Shown: one piece after another, positions 1-12,900 of the stretch
How positions within the stretch are numbered: the first letter of the stretch is position 1
How the letters are laid out: each line of letters opens with the position of its first letter
Assembly: GCA_947579665.1 (NCBI GenBank)
Contig: OX388343.1
Location: 85,912,254 to 85,976,253 of the forward strand
Direction: 5' to 3'
Origin: Sympetrum striolatum
Taxonomy: Eukaryota > Arthropoda > Insecta > Odonata > Libellulidae
DNA: 64,000 bases
Position numbers and translations under genes: made by a program
The notes under the pieces: model-generated
Told to the model about the DNA's origin: nothing
Database searches by the model: none
What the model saw: the letters and a program-made list of their open reading frames with translations, nothing else

Positions 1-1301
1 AAAACATAAATATAAACTAGAGGAATGCCCGCTTCCTTGCCTTGATAAGAATTCCTAAATTAAAGCTGTTAAACTGAAAATCAAACGACTAAGATAAATC
101 AATCTTATGGCAATATATCTCCTTTACATTCGGGAGGAAACTGGTTGTCGGGAGGTATTTGATAATTACTACAAAAATATTTGACTTGTCCCTTCTTACT
201 AAATCTTATTACCACTACAATATTACGGTGCATGAATACGGCAATTACCAAGCAAAATAATACGTCAATTCTCATACGGAAGTAAGAGAAAAATCTTCAT
301 TTGGCTCCGTGCCTGTATATTCCGGAAACTTGAACAACCTGAAGAATAAGATGCATTTCACGAGATTACGGAGTGACGGCTTCATCTGGCTCACTTACAA
401 AGATAAACTTTTTTGACGAAAGAATATAAACGAGCTTCGTTTACGAGGAAGTTCCTGAAGATAAAAAATTCTCCCCTTTCTTTTCAGATGCTGGTAAACT
501 TCCGAAACAAAAAATGATACTTTAGACCGACTCGGTATTAAAAATGAAGGGTTAACTCCACATTCAACGGCGGTCGTTTTTCGTTTTACGTTTCGTTCTC
601 TCAATCTTTCACCCTCTCGGTTTGATACGCAGCCTCCTACGCACCAAATTCCCTTTATGCGTTCTTTTTTCCTCGCCATCCCTCTCTTGAACAAAAAACT
701 TCCTGCCGCTTAGGATGGCATTTCCACTATGACTAACACACGGAAGGAGATGCTCATTCCCAAAATAAGGTTCTCTTTCATATCTAGCTGCTACGAGGAA
801 AAAAGGTTGGGAAAATGGTACGTAGATGCACTTACAGAGGAAAAGTTAAAGCAAACTCTCTTTGGTGAGTTTTCGTAGATTCAAAATGAAGTTTAAACCT
901 GAGAACAAAAAAGCTTAGGAGGGGTATTAAAGAAAATTCTATAACGATTAAGTTTATAAGTTAACACTCTATTCCTTCTTCTAAGGCCAGTTACAATTCA
1001 TATTCAGCGTTCAGCAGTTTTCAGGTTAGGATTAAATTAACAAAATATCGAAGGAGAAGGTTATTCTGTTTATTTTTATCCTTATTCGATTTCATTTGGT
1101 TCAGAATCAGAGACCGTGTTCGTGGTTTGGTAATGGGCTACTGACGCACTGTAGAGTTTAGAGGATCTCTTGCCCATTTTATCAAATACGACAAAGGTGA
1201 TCACTCCTAAACTCATTAGAATGTTCGATGAAACAAGGGGCTTATCAGAACAAGACCAAAGCCCTGTATTTTAATGTATAGTTAACATGGATTTTAACAT
1301 G
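1..1301. other. No recognised gene; AT-rich spacer
   Basis: Nothing convincing was found. A 42-codon open frame at 750-878 (+) is discussed under rejected items. Base composition is mixed, with slightly GC-richer DNA around 540-700, and no element termini are visible. Confidence 0.5.
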
Positions 1302-1361
1302 AGAAACGATAAACAAACTTGGTAATTTCCACAGTAAAAACCAAGTTTGTTTATCATTTCT
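1302..1361. repeat. Short near-perfect inverted repeat (hairpin)
   Basis: Arms at 1302-1322 and 1341-1361 are 21 nt each, complementary except for one C/T difference (a G-U pair in RNA), around an 18-nt loop. A few more pairs extend outward. The size fits either a pre-miRNA-like foldback or a tiny MITE. No target-site duplication was identified, and the sequence cannot tell these apart. Confidence 0.6.
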
Positions 1362-4024
1362 AATGTCGTTCCACGAAGTACGGTCAGAGAACTTATATAT
1401 CATGGAATTTAACTATTATCATCATTTTAACATAACTAATTATCATCGGCATTCACTAGTATTTAAAATTTCGATTGACCTAAGTACCAGATCAAGTGAA
1501 ATTCATTTCTTAAAATTATGTTTCATTGTAATATACTCAATGATGAAAAACTGCAATTATACTTAATCTTCAGATTAGTTGATAAGCCATTTTGACAAGA
1601 CATTATTTTAATATTTAAGCCACGATCTGGCACTTTAAAATAATTCCGTTAATCATGGTTTTAAAAATCGAGATATTATAATACTGTCTGCTATGGTTTA
1701 AATGCATATTACAGTCAAAACTTACTTTAACTATATAATATAATTCCAGGCCTGACAATATAAGTCCTCACCTTATATCAAACTCTTAGATTTACATCTA
1801 AAGAAGCACTGCGGCGTGGAAGTTTCCTAAGTTGTACTCCGCAAGACGGATAAGTGTTGAGATTTACCAGAAAATATTGAAGAGAAGATTGATTCAAATG
1901 ATGAAAGAATACTGAAACGGAATACTTTTCAAGAGAATAAGACAACCTTTCCATTTCTAATCGTAATATAACCTGGGATCAGCACCACATAAATTAAGGA
2001 AAAATCTCAAAGTAACTCAGGAGTATTAAAATGGAAAAATTGAACTCCAAGAGAAATACAATTATTCAATAGTAATTCAAAATGGTATACCTATCAAGGT
2101 CAGCGCGTATGCGCTCAAAAATAAGAAAAAGACATAAAATTAACGATTATTATCGAAACTAGATTCATAATCATAATTTGACAGCAAGCGAAGCGAAAAA
2201 TTTCCTTCCATTGAAGGAACTTTTTGTTGTCTTTCATGAAAAAGTTAAAATTTCAACCTTTGCAAAGTCTGGTTGAAGATATATGATAAACCTTATAAAT
2301 CCTAATAATATTTCATTATTAAAATTAAATTATAAGCTGCATAAATAAAAACGAAGATGAAAATAGTTGAAACATTTAAAAATTATTGTACATTTTTCAC
2401 TCCTAAATTTTTCACGCATGAAAAATGTAATAAAATGTTTTCATTGTTAGCATAAGATTAACACGTTGAAAATCTCGGTCCAAATTACAAGTAATTACAG
2501 TGAACTGTTAGGTAAGACTGGTAGATAGGCTTAAGCAGGTAAGCTAGCATGTTTTAGCATTTATACTAAGATATCTCATTTTGGAGTCCATCCATCCATT
2601 TTAAATCGAACTCATTTATTAATACCGTGAAAAAAAGAAGATAGAAAATACATATCCTTTCAAATAACAAAAAAGTGATGTTCATTCAATTGCTCCATTC
2701 TTCAAGTATTATACATCAATTCTGAAATGTTGTCATCATCTTTAATCCCTCTTTGACACGAACATCTGATTGACAATAGTTATAAATTATTACTCGTACT
2801 ATAATTCAACAGAGAGACATCTCGCATTATTCACCGAATGGGGATTCTATAATAATACACGAGGATTACTCGTGATATGCCGTGAATATCTTTAATTTTT
2901 TATTGTTTATAGTGCTAAATATTACAGATATACTCTTCAAAACACGAACAGATGTATGTAACAAGTACACAATCACCGGGAATCGGGCTTCATTCTTGCT
3001 CAAGCGGCATTTTGGCCTCTTGTGAAAAATTCAATAACTAAGCAAACAGGTCATGAATAAAGTAACACGGTGAACCGAAAATTATGTAGAATTTTTTGAG
3101 CGGAACTGAACCCTGTTGCAGGCAGTGCGGGCGAGGAGAAAGAGTAGGGGTGAGGATGCAGGAAGTGATTGATTGATCCGATCCTTTATCGACGATTCCG
3201 AGTCCAATTGCTTCCTTTCCCACCAAATTTCCGATATTTATTAAACGTATACGATGATTGAATTAAAACTGAGCTTAGCCTTCGTTTGAAAATTCTAAGT
3301 AGCCGATGACTGGCAAAGACGAATCTATGTTAGATAGAAATTCCACGGAGGAAATTGAAAAATAGATAGAATACAAATATTATGTTCAACTATAATATAA
3401 CTAAATTATGTCTACAAATGCTAAAGATGATACGATAAAAGTGCAGAAAGTAAATAAAGGCCTAAATAGGAAAAAACGTTTTTGAAAGATAAACTATGTA
3501 GTCGATAAGCGACTTCGGGAAGTTTCGAGAACTAAAATCCGTGAGAAAATAACCATGCATTTAAACCATGCCATAAATGCATTGCCCTGACTGTAATAAT
3601 TTCGATTCTTCAATATATAGGCTAAATAATAAACGCTACAATATTCTAAGAATAGAGTTTAATAATTTTTATAGATATAAGTAGCTATTTCTCTTCATTT
3701 GAACCAGTTTCCTTAATTTGAAGATTCAGGACATTAAATATGTACCGCAGACTAGCTAAGCTATTGATCTATATTCAAAACAAGACATTTTTACTATTAT
3801 CATAAATTATTTATTTACTATTCTTTCATGTCGCTGTTAGACACTGGGTCAGGTTAACACACCACGATTTAAAAATCAAACAGAATGATAACATAATAGT
3901 GACCATAGTACTATGTAAATTTCATCATCAAGTAATTTGATTATTTTATAAAGGCTGCATTGATACATAGATACAATTTATACATGAGCTCATAATTTTA
4001 AATTGCTCAGAATTATATTGGGCG
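1362..4024. other. No recognised gene; AT-rich spacer
   Basis: No coding or element signature was found. The only structure noted is a 10-bp perfect inverted repeat (2390-2399 and 2419-2428) around a 19-nt spacer. The open frame near 3038-3226 (-) has no family resemblance. Confidence 0.5.
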
Positions 4025-4043
4025 AATGCCAAACTTAAAATTG

Positions 4044-4085
4044 GTAGTCGACGTTTCGGCTCCTTTCCTAGGGGCCATCTTCAGG
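4044..4085 (-). ncRNA. Hammerhead-ribozyme-like motif of PLE
   Basis: The minus strand reads CTGAAGA, then a GC-rich stem II (GGCCCC against GGAGCC with one mismatch), then GAAA and CGTCG. This is the order of the hammerhead catalytic core (CUGANGA - stem II - GAAA). PLE terminal repeats are known to carry minimal hammerheads, and this one lies just downstream of the GIY-YIG fragment. Stem III and the cleavage-site UH were not clearly assigned, so activity is uncertain. Confidence 0.55.
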
Positions 4086-4830
4086 ACTAAGTGCGGAGAT
4101 GTTCTGCGTCAGGATTTATAAGTGCTAGTCGTGGTTCCATTTACTTGTCTGATTGGATGCAACCAGTCAGCTTCCTTCTCCCCTCCTCTCTCATCTTCTG
4201 ATTGGCTCTTGGTGTGGCCACTTATATAATTTCTTCTGCTAATCTCCTGCAGTACAGGTATCCACGTTTTGTTAAGGGAATTTCATTCATCTCTATACAT
4301 AATGTTTTCCTCTAGACCGATATGGATCGATTCCTTTCTAAATCTATCCCAGAATTTGGGTGTATGGCTTAATACCTTTGTATTTGCGAAATTCATCTTA
4401 TAGTCGTTGGTCAAGGAGCATTCTGTTATTGCCGATTTTGCTGGCTGCTTAACCGGATACTCCTTTCGTGCTTCTTAATTCTGGTCTCTATTGTCCTTCT
4501 TGTTTCTCCAAAATACGCTGCACCACACTCGCATGGTTTTTTTAAATTCCTGGGATCCTTAGTTCTAGGGGGTGCTTCACTTTGGTGAGTAGATTACTCA
4601 ATTTTCTTGGGGGTTTGTAAACACTTCTGATAGTTTTTCTTGGATTCTTCCTACGTTTCGGGCCTGCATATGGAATGCAAGCTGTTGCCGTTGGTTTTTC
4701 CATTTCCTTTTGGGAATTCCAGGTTTTCTTTTTAAGAGCTTTATTTACTTCCTTAGGATAATGAACATTTTGGATGAAGGTTAACTAGACGCATATATAA
4801 ACCCTGACGTAGAACATCTAGGCACTTCGT

Positions 4831-4870
4831 CCTGAAGATTGCCCCAAGGGAAGGAGACGAAACGTCGAAT
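4831..4870 (+). ncRNA. Second hammerhead-like motif, inverted
   Basis: On the plus strand CTGAAGA, TTGCCCC, AAGGGAAGGAGAC, GAAA and CGTCGA repeat, with a few changes, the motif found on the minus strand at 4044-4085. The two form an inverted pair about 0.83 kb apart enclosing the PLE fragment. Stem II is poorer here. It could be an inverted piece of terminal repeat from the same insertion or the edge of a second, oppositely oriented PLE. Confidence 0.5.
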
Positions 4871-4890
4871 ACCATCGAGGGTGTGGCCCG

Positions 4891-6159
4891 GCAGGTGACC
4901 CGTGAAACATTCCTGCATCATAAACGCCGGGAATATACGAGATCTTTCTTAAAATTGATTTGTTATATTCTCCTTAAACGTTGTCACCTGGACAGAAGAC
5001 CGACTTGCTACGTAAATTTAAATAAATATATGACACAAAATACCATCATTGAATCCTGTAGAAATATCAGAAACCAAACACGTTCCAACATTCTGAGATA
5101 TCCTTCCTTTACCCTCAATCCTACCAATGGAGGAAACTCATCCTTCGGGGAAAAAGGCAACGGTCAGAGAGCACGGATTATGAGGGAAAATTGAAAAGGA
5201 GGGATAAATGGCCCAGAAAGCGCAAGTGTACCTGAAGAGGGGTTCATTAGCCAGCAACAACTCTCCAGATCTCGAAAAGAGGAGGGCAGCGCGAAATGAG
5301 AGATTCTTGTTGGTTGGAGAGCCGGGGTGGGCATCCGAGCGCATTTTCGTGCTTCATTTTTTCGAGGAGAGACGTGGGATGAGGGGAAACGGAGAGAATT
5401 CGAATAGCCGTACCTGATGTGGAGGAACGTGAAGCACGGAGGGGGAGAATGTGACGCTGTTATATTAGGAAGAAGTCTCATGTTTATTTCACCGGAACGC
5501 AAAAGCTTCGGTTGCGGAAGGAAGAGGGTCTGACGAGCTTTAAAAATTCATACGCCCCATATTTCCGGTGCGATTCCAGCCACACGTACTATCCGATGGA
5601 ATTCCGGTGGTGCATTCGCGTCGACTTTGTTTTTTCGAAGAGAAGAAACATTATCATTTTTTGGCGGCGATGGGCAACGACGTGTCTGGCCGTTTGATGC
5701 ACGCACAAAAGCGGGCTTTCGCATTGCAGATTTGTGTTGCGGAGTGTCGAACGAAACATTTTTTAGGGCAATTGAATGATGAACTGCGACGGAATTATGT
5801 CTTCTGTTTGTTCGGCGATGCAGCGGTGTCGGATGGCACCTTTATTTACAAAGTCGCGTTGCGTTGATTTCATAGCTGCGGAAGTCCTTCCTCTCGGTCG
5901 CTGAATGAACGAGGCGACAAATATAAAATTCAAATGCCGATCACCGTAACACTTCCATAACCGTCAATGGCAGTCTCTATCGCGTCATCGACGAATACAA
6001 ATTAAATATAGATCGCAGAAACGATGAATTACAAAAGGGGAAGCATTGGATCGTTATCGAATCAGGTCATTTGTAACGAAAATACAATACCTAAATTTCC
6101 TTTGTGTATTATGAGCTACTGCCTTAATATTTTATAATTTATCTAAGGGTTGCAGTTGA
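4891..6159. other. No recognised gene; GC-richer patch at 5.1-5.9 kb
   Basis: About 5100-5900 is clearly richer in G and C than its surroundings and contains several overlapping short open frames on both strands. None shows a known motif or splice context. It could be conserved noncoding DNA, an old element or an unrecognised exon. Confidence 0.4.
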
Positions 6160-6193
6160 AGTTTTGTTTCATACACATGTATGAAACAAAACT
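6160..6193. repeat. Perfect 15-bp hairpin
   Basis: A 15-bp perfect inverted repeat (6160-6174 and 6179-6193) surrounds a 4-nt ACAT spacer. This is a strong cruciform or RNA-hairpin candidate. No T-run terminator or flanking duplication explains it. Confidence 0.7.
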
Positions 6194-8369
6194 ACATTTT
6201 TAAGCCTCAATCAAACTATCTTTTACATTAGAGTCGGGGAAATTCAGATTTAACTGGGAGGATTAATATCTATAGTTTTGTTATACTATGTACTTCATAC
6301 ACGATACCTGATGAATATTAGCATTCCATACTATACATCCTCTCCTATCACGATTTTCCTAAGATTATTTACAAATACTGAACATTAATCAGCTTATTAA
6401 CTTCCTATAACTGGGTGATGAATCAGGGACACGGGGTGCCAGTTATAACTAATATTTGGCTTTAGGCATTCTTGTGTGTTTTCTGGATTACGCTTCCCAT
6501 TTTAATTGGTAGTTTATCAGCTTTTTACTGGATCAAAGTATACCTTTCACCACAAATTAAAAGGGATAGTTGGATGGAAAATAAATCAAAGGAATTTTTA
6601 TTAGCATTTATTGCTGATTGCAAAACACTTTGAAGCAAACCTTAGGTCGCTGAAAATTGATATTCTTCATTAAATCTCAAACTGAGTTGCGATAATAATT
6701 TAAAGGAACTTTCACGCGTACTATGAAGGAAATATGAAGATTTGAATATTCGGAAGGGGAAAAAGGCTAATTGCTTGATAACGAATCATCCATCATCGGT
6801 AAGGGAAGGGGGTGAATACGGATGGCGATGTTAATACCGGCTGTCATTCGAGATGCGGAATTAGAAGCATCGTTAAGAGGCCCCTCTCAAATGCGAATTC
6901 TTCAAAGCATCGGATCAGCAACATCATAAAAAGCAACTCCTTTTCGTTTCGATGAGTTAATTCCACGGTGCGCGGAAGGGTTCGGTTAGACGGGGTTAAT
7001 TGCCCATAAAGCGATCGCCGTGTTTTTCCTCGTCGGAGGAAGGAGGTGTATCTCATCGGCGGGCCAATTAGCCCAGGCAATCCTATAAGGCCTCCTTCCT
7101 TCCTCACTTATAAGGTAGCGACGGATTTCCCATCGCAATCAGAGTCTATGGTTGCCGATATCGACGCTAACTTCCGGATCAATGGAACGTTTTTAACGAG
7201 GTACTCAAACGAAAGTGAGCGTAACGGAACATTAGGTGAGCGCTAGTGCGCCTTTGAGTGCCTCTCCCAAACTTTTTACCTAATGAACCAATTTTATCCC
7301 GATTTGGTCGACTTGATGAGACGCACAAACTTTAGGATATCGTTTCCGCTTCCCTTAATCTTAATTTGAGACAAGTGTATAATATGTGGTCTCTATGGCG
7401 ATGATGTTTAGCCTATGATACAAAGTTGGAAGGCGGTCCCTGTGAAGGGAATTTCGAAGAACATAGCAATCATGCTTTTATAAATGATCACTCAAGTATT
7501 ACGACCTCTACATAAGTCTAGAGAGTATTAAGCCATTTTTTATATGTGATCGCTCCTAAAATGTTTAAGTAGAATAATAAATTAATATTTTATACACATT
7601 TCATGCGCCATTTGCCATAGAAACCTTGAGTTGAAAGTTGAATTATTCTACGTTATTAAGAAGCAATCACTTAAAAGTGTCAACGTTTACATTTCAAAAT
7701 CATCACCGAAAAATCTTGAAATTCATAAACAAAGACTGTTATTTACGTTGTATAACATGCAATAAAAGTGAAGATGGCTGTGAAGTCAAACCGTATTCAA
7801 GAGACTATAGAATAGAAGATTGAGAAGTTTGAAAATAACTTATAATGATGAAAGAGAGAATTTTTAAGAAGAGCGCATTTAAATTGCCATTCAAACTATT
7901 AAAATTGTATTTAAATATTGTACTGCTACTTTCAAAAAGTTCCTGAGCTCATGTTTTCCAAGAAAACGCAGAGCAGGAAAAATGTTGAATTCTGATGATA
8001 GATAGCTTCATATTTTGAAGGTATCTACCACCAACTACCTACCTACCTATCTATCTACCACAGGAATTTAACATTTCTCCTGTTCGGTGTTATCGTGGGA
8101 GAAAAGTTTGGGAACTATTTAAAGGAAGTAGTAGAACATAGAACATAGTTTATATTGTTTTGTATACTTAAAAAATGAAAATAAAAGTAAATTTCATTAT
8201 TTTTTGTTCCGCAAGAAAAACTCAATTGCGCATCCTTTTATGAAAATATTCCACCCCTAAATCGCAACCTATTGAATTTAACAATAAATTTTACTATGAT
8301 CCTCAAATTTAATGTAATTTTTTGCAGATAACTTCTCAGACATCATGAAGGATGCTTCATAAAATGATC
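6194..8369. other. No recognised gene; short ACCT/ATCT microsatellite
   Basis: No coding family was recognised. The patch at 6830-7250 is GC-richer and carries overlapping short frames without motifs. At about 8035-8060 there is a short tandem tract of ACCT units changing to ATCT units. Confidence 0.5.
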
Positions 8370-9960
8370 AAACACATCCTGAAGTCAAATTTGCTAATAC
8401 CGCACTCCCCAATTTAATTAACTACACTCCTCTTTCCACAAACTCCTCCGAAATAATCAATATCGTTAAAAATTTAAATATCCACAAAGTTCCAGGTAAC
8501 GATTCTTTTACTAACAAAATCCTAAAAATCATCGCCAAATTTCCCCTCTTCATTACTCACATCAGCAGATTCTTCAATGCCTGTCTCGCCGTCTTCTATT
8601 TCTCTGAGAATTGGAAAACTCTCATCGTAAGAGTTATTCCCAAACCGGGAAAGGACCACCTTTCCCCTTCCAATTATCGACCAATCACTCTTCTCTCCTA
8701 TCTTTCTGAAATATTTTAAAACATCATCCTTGGACACCTTTCTAAACATGTAGGTAACAATCTTCTAATACCGAAAAAGTAGGTTTTCGTGAAACTCTTT
8801 CCACTACCCACCAAATTCTCAGAATTTTCGAAACAATCTCTCAAGGCTACAAAAAAGGTAGGATACCACTGGAATGATTTTTTTTCCATTCATAAAGCTT
8901 TCGGTAAGGTTTGGCACGATGGCCTCATTTTTAAACTAGTGAAATTAAAATTCCCTTACCCAATCTGTAAACTCATTAAAAATTCCATTAGCAACCGTCT
9001 GATACAAGTTAAAATCAACAACAAAAATTTTAATCTCAAAAAATCTCTGAATGTCTTCCACAGGGCATTTTACTTAGCCCTCTTATATTCATTTTCTATA
9101 TCAATGACATCCCCAGATCAAATGATTATCTTTGTATGCAGATGATTTAACAATGTCAGCAACTCCATTCTCCCTAGATTTAGCAATGCTTAAACTAAAT
9201 ACATACATGGAAAGATTACATAGCTATACTAATGAATGATGACTCACAATAATTTTATTAAGAGTGCGCACATGGAATTCAGGAAAAATCTCAAAAAAAA
9301 CAAATTTATTTCCTAAATTCAATAACACTATAATTCTAGCAGTTTCTACCTACTAGAAGTAATTCTTTCAAACAATCTCAAATGGAACAAACGTATAAAA
9401 TGTCCCTTCAGCAAAAATGTCAAAGTCCGCATTTTCAAGGTCTATATTTTATCAGTATTATCTTATACCCAAATCATAGCCTGTAATCGCACTAAATAAA
9501 ACTCAAGACTCCTTACCAGATGCTTAAATCAATGCACCACACTAGCCACGAATACCAATATATTAATATTATTAATGGAAATATAAAATATTACAATATT
9601 CTCCCTTTTCAAAAATTTCAGGAAAACTAGTCGAGAAATTCCATCAAAAACTAATTTTCCAAAAGAATCCCCTCCTTTCCAAAATTTAGGATTATAAACT
9701 TGTTAGTACTATGCATTGTAAAATTATTCCACAAACAAAAAGAATCTTAAACTTAGTGAAATTTCTTTATTTTATTTTTAGGTTTAGTTAGTTTTAAGAT
9801 ATTGATTTTAGGGGTGCATTAATACTATTATTATATCGGTCCCAGTCACATAATTTTTAATGGCCAAGTTATGGAATTTGAATAACATACATTGCACCAT
9901 TAGTTGGTAAATGTTCCCATACATGGTTGTAAAATTTGTAAATAAATGAGTTTACCTTCG
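8370..9960 (+). mobile_element. Jockey-type non-LTR retrotransposon, decayed
   Basis: Three-frame reading recovers reverse-transcriptase blocks in order: LNIHKVPGNDSF (usual KAPGxD) near 8480; VIPKPGKDHLSPSNYRPITL near 8635-8690; a GFRETLSTTHQILRIFE block near 8780-8835; HKAFGKVWHDGL (usual KAFDxVWHxGL) near 8893-8930; then FSISMTSPD-type sequence near 9095-9115 and the catalytic box as LYADDLT near 9133. A thumb-like tail continues to about 9690. The AT-rich DNA up to about 9960 may be 3' UTR. Several frameshifts and stops disrupt it, and the endonuclease and first ORF are absent. Block order and spacing fit the Jockey clade of LINEs. The exact 5' break was not located. Confidence 0.85.
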
Positions 9961-12900
9961 TGAAAATAAAAATATGTGCATCACATTCTATAACAGTGTT
10001 ATCCCACAAATCGTAAAGTGGCGTAGCATTTTTTATGTTGCTTTGTTAGTTTTCCTTTCAATATTTTTCAATTTTAGAAGGGAACAAACGTGGAATTTAG
10101 CACACATCGGTAATTGTTTGCACGAAAGCTTTGTGTTAATTTATTTTCATTCATTTACAGCGAGAAGACAATTCGTGGAATAAATCCATAACTGAATTGA
10201 AAGGAAATTTATCTTTTGAATCACACGAATCCAATGATCCCCGATAAATGACTGGAAGGTTGACCGGCGTATTCCCTTCCAATTTCCAAACATCCTTTCC
10301 ATTTCAAAACATACAAAATAAGCATCGATATTTTCGCACTCTAATGAGTTCGTCGGGGTTTCTGCATGCAATTAAATTTTAATAAGTATATTAGAGATAG
10401 TATAGTAGTATTTCATTACGTGTAAATCCATTTCGCTTAATTCAAAAACTTAATAAGGCTTCATGCTTTTAGGGCCAGTTCAAATAGAAGACAACAAAAC
10501 TTAAATACGTATTATATATTATTTCTGGATACCTTCATGTAGTGCTTTTTAAATAAAAATTTTCATTTTTAAACTATGAGAGTTGTTTTGTTTCGATTTT
10601 TAGTAAAAACTGTAAATTCTACTAGGGAGACCTGCTGTTTAATCTTTCGATACATAGTATTCGTATATGAAAGAAACTAGTGTCAGTGACCCACTCCAGA
10701 TACGTTACTATTTGATATTATCTCTTGAAATTCTTTTGACTGCGATGAAAAAATTAAGGGGAACATCGAATGGGAGGAACAGGCAATAGATGATTGTGGC
10801 TAGTGGCTCCAATAACGGAATAGAAGTAAATTAATTCTAGGCTCTAAAGTGCACACAATACTGTTTCGTCTAGCAAACAATTGGGCGCAAACAATATAGT
10901 TAACGGGAGTGTTGGGGAGTATAAGGTAATTGATTATATTAAGTAATACAATTATGATCGCTGTAAGCTTTGGTCTTCTTTTTTGTCTGCAAAGAACACT
11001 TAATTATGTCATAAGCTGTATGTTTATACATCAAATCAACGATATCAATATTTTTTTATGATTTCAGGAGGATGAGAATGATTTACATTATTTGTTCTAG
11101 CTTTAAATAAACTGGATTGTCATTCCTAAAAATAATAGAATGATCACTTTTACAGAAACAAGGGTGGAATAAATAATAATGTTTTGTTCAATTTACTCAT
11201 TTTTACACTTAAATGAATACTCTTAAGCATTTGAGAGCCTAAGTGGAATTATGATCATATCCTTCATCGAGAAATTTATTATTTATAGGTTTATGGGCAT
11301 TAGTAAAAGATTTTTAAAATTATTATGAAACTTTTGTCGTATCATTTACAAGTTTTATGAGTTACGTTGAAAATGGATCTTGGCTACGCATTACTTTACT
11401 CTAAAGTCATCCTATATATCAACTAATTACACTGTGAGGTAATAGCGGTCTTTCTGAAATACGTTATTTACTATACTAGCAAAATTCGATTATTAATATT
11501 TGTCTGTTAGAAATTAAAAATGTATCAAGGCAATGAATAGTTAAGGATTCATTTAAAAAATATTCATCGTTCGCATGTAGAAAAGGTAGGAAAAAATAGT
11601 ACTCATAACTTAAGACATTTTGAAGGGAATTATTAACGAAATGCAAAGTTAGGAACAATTATGGAGAATAATTTAAGTGAATATTATTTTTGGCTTACAT
11701 GTAAAAAAGAATGTGAACCTTAATTGGAAAATGTTCACACGAGTTATTGCCGATGAAAAATGTACGATGAACGTCGGCCTCATTACTAGAAAAGATGTCC
11801 AGGTTGAGAATTACGAGTGGCGCATAGGCCGTTGACGGGATTAAAAGTTAAGTGGAAGGCGCCATAAGTTGTGTCAATGCGGCGTGACTAAACCTCGGTT
11901 ACGCAAAGGGTGAAGGAGAAAGGAAAAAATGCGGGAGATAAATAACGGCGATAAGTCACTTCCTATAAAATAGGCACGGGATTTTGAGCTTGAAAAGGGC
12001 GGAATACAATAGGTTGCAACTCATAACCCAAGGGTTCTCCTGGCGGCACAACAGAACCGAAGTCAATCACGATATACAGAGGGAAAGAAAGGGGTTTTCC
12101 TGAAAACATCAAAAAAACGCAGTATGTAAAAAGTAACCCAAAAAATAATTGAATATTCTTGGAAATTGAATGTAAGCATTAACATGATTCACAGTTTTTT
12201 CAGTTTTTTTTGTCGTAATGCTTTCGTTTGGTGAATAAATAAATAATGGAATACGCGCGTACACACGGATGATTACATATAAGAGAAACGTGAGTATACA
12301 AGGAACTATATACATTTCTTATGTATGCTAAAAGCAGCTGAAAAGCAAAATTTTCTTTCTTTACAGCTGATAAATGCAGGCTTTCTTCGTAGGTATCTAC
12401 TTTTTCTAGGTTTAGAAATGGTCGCTCAGAGATTTTGCTAGAAATCAACGTTTTACGGTCAAGTACACTGAAAAAGAATACATTATCAATGACGACATTT
12501 CTATTTTCAAATCAATCGCAGCTGTACTTTGACGGTGAATTATATCCCATTGAAATTATGAATTTATTCTCTGTTAAATTTTTCAACATTTTTGATTATC
12601 AGTGTACTTTAATTCCGTGAAATCGCTATTTTATAATTTTATTTCAAATATTTTTCTTGACTTTTCCAGTAGTAACGAAAAGAAATACTTCAAGATCAAA
12701 ATTGATTAAGAATATTTGCCGACATGTATGATCAAATTTGATGATTGGCACTTAAAGCAAGAAAAAAATCTCCGTAACGTAAACAGACACCTTTTAAGTC
12801 TGAAAAAATTGAAACTGTAAATATAAATATTAATGATATAGCATTCTTTTGAGAAACACTCCATAGAAACAACAATATTCTCTGTCTATCACAATAATTT

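Larger units (their letters stand above)
4025..4890 (-). mobile_element. Penelope-like element fragment (GIY-YIG end)
   Basis: Read on the minus strand, about 4760-4150 encodes broken C-terminal PLE sequence. A segment near 4640-4570 reads PPRKLSNLLTKVKHP, the usual linker before the endonuclease. It is followed near 4555-4480 by PCECGAAYFGETRRTIETR, matching the CxCG...YIGET...R core of the PLE GIY-YIG nuclease. In the family, this nuclease nicks target DNA to prime reverse transcription. Several frameshifts and stops interrupt the frame and the reverse transcriptase is missing, so the copy is dead and 5'-truncated. Hammerhead-like motifs lie at both ends in opposite orientation. The lineage differs from the PLE at 55.5-58.0 kb, which has a different cysteine spacing and nuclease sequence. 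Confidence 0.8.

Noticed and set aside
750..878. 42-codon open frame (+) with a donor-like GGTGAGT inside
   Set aside because: Composition looks protein-like, but there is no acceptor, homologue or conserved motif, and such frames are expected by chance.
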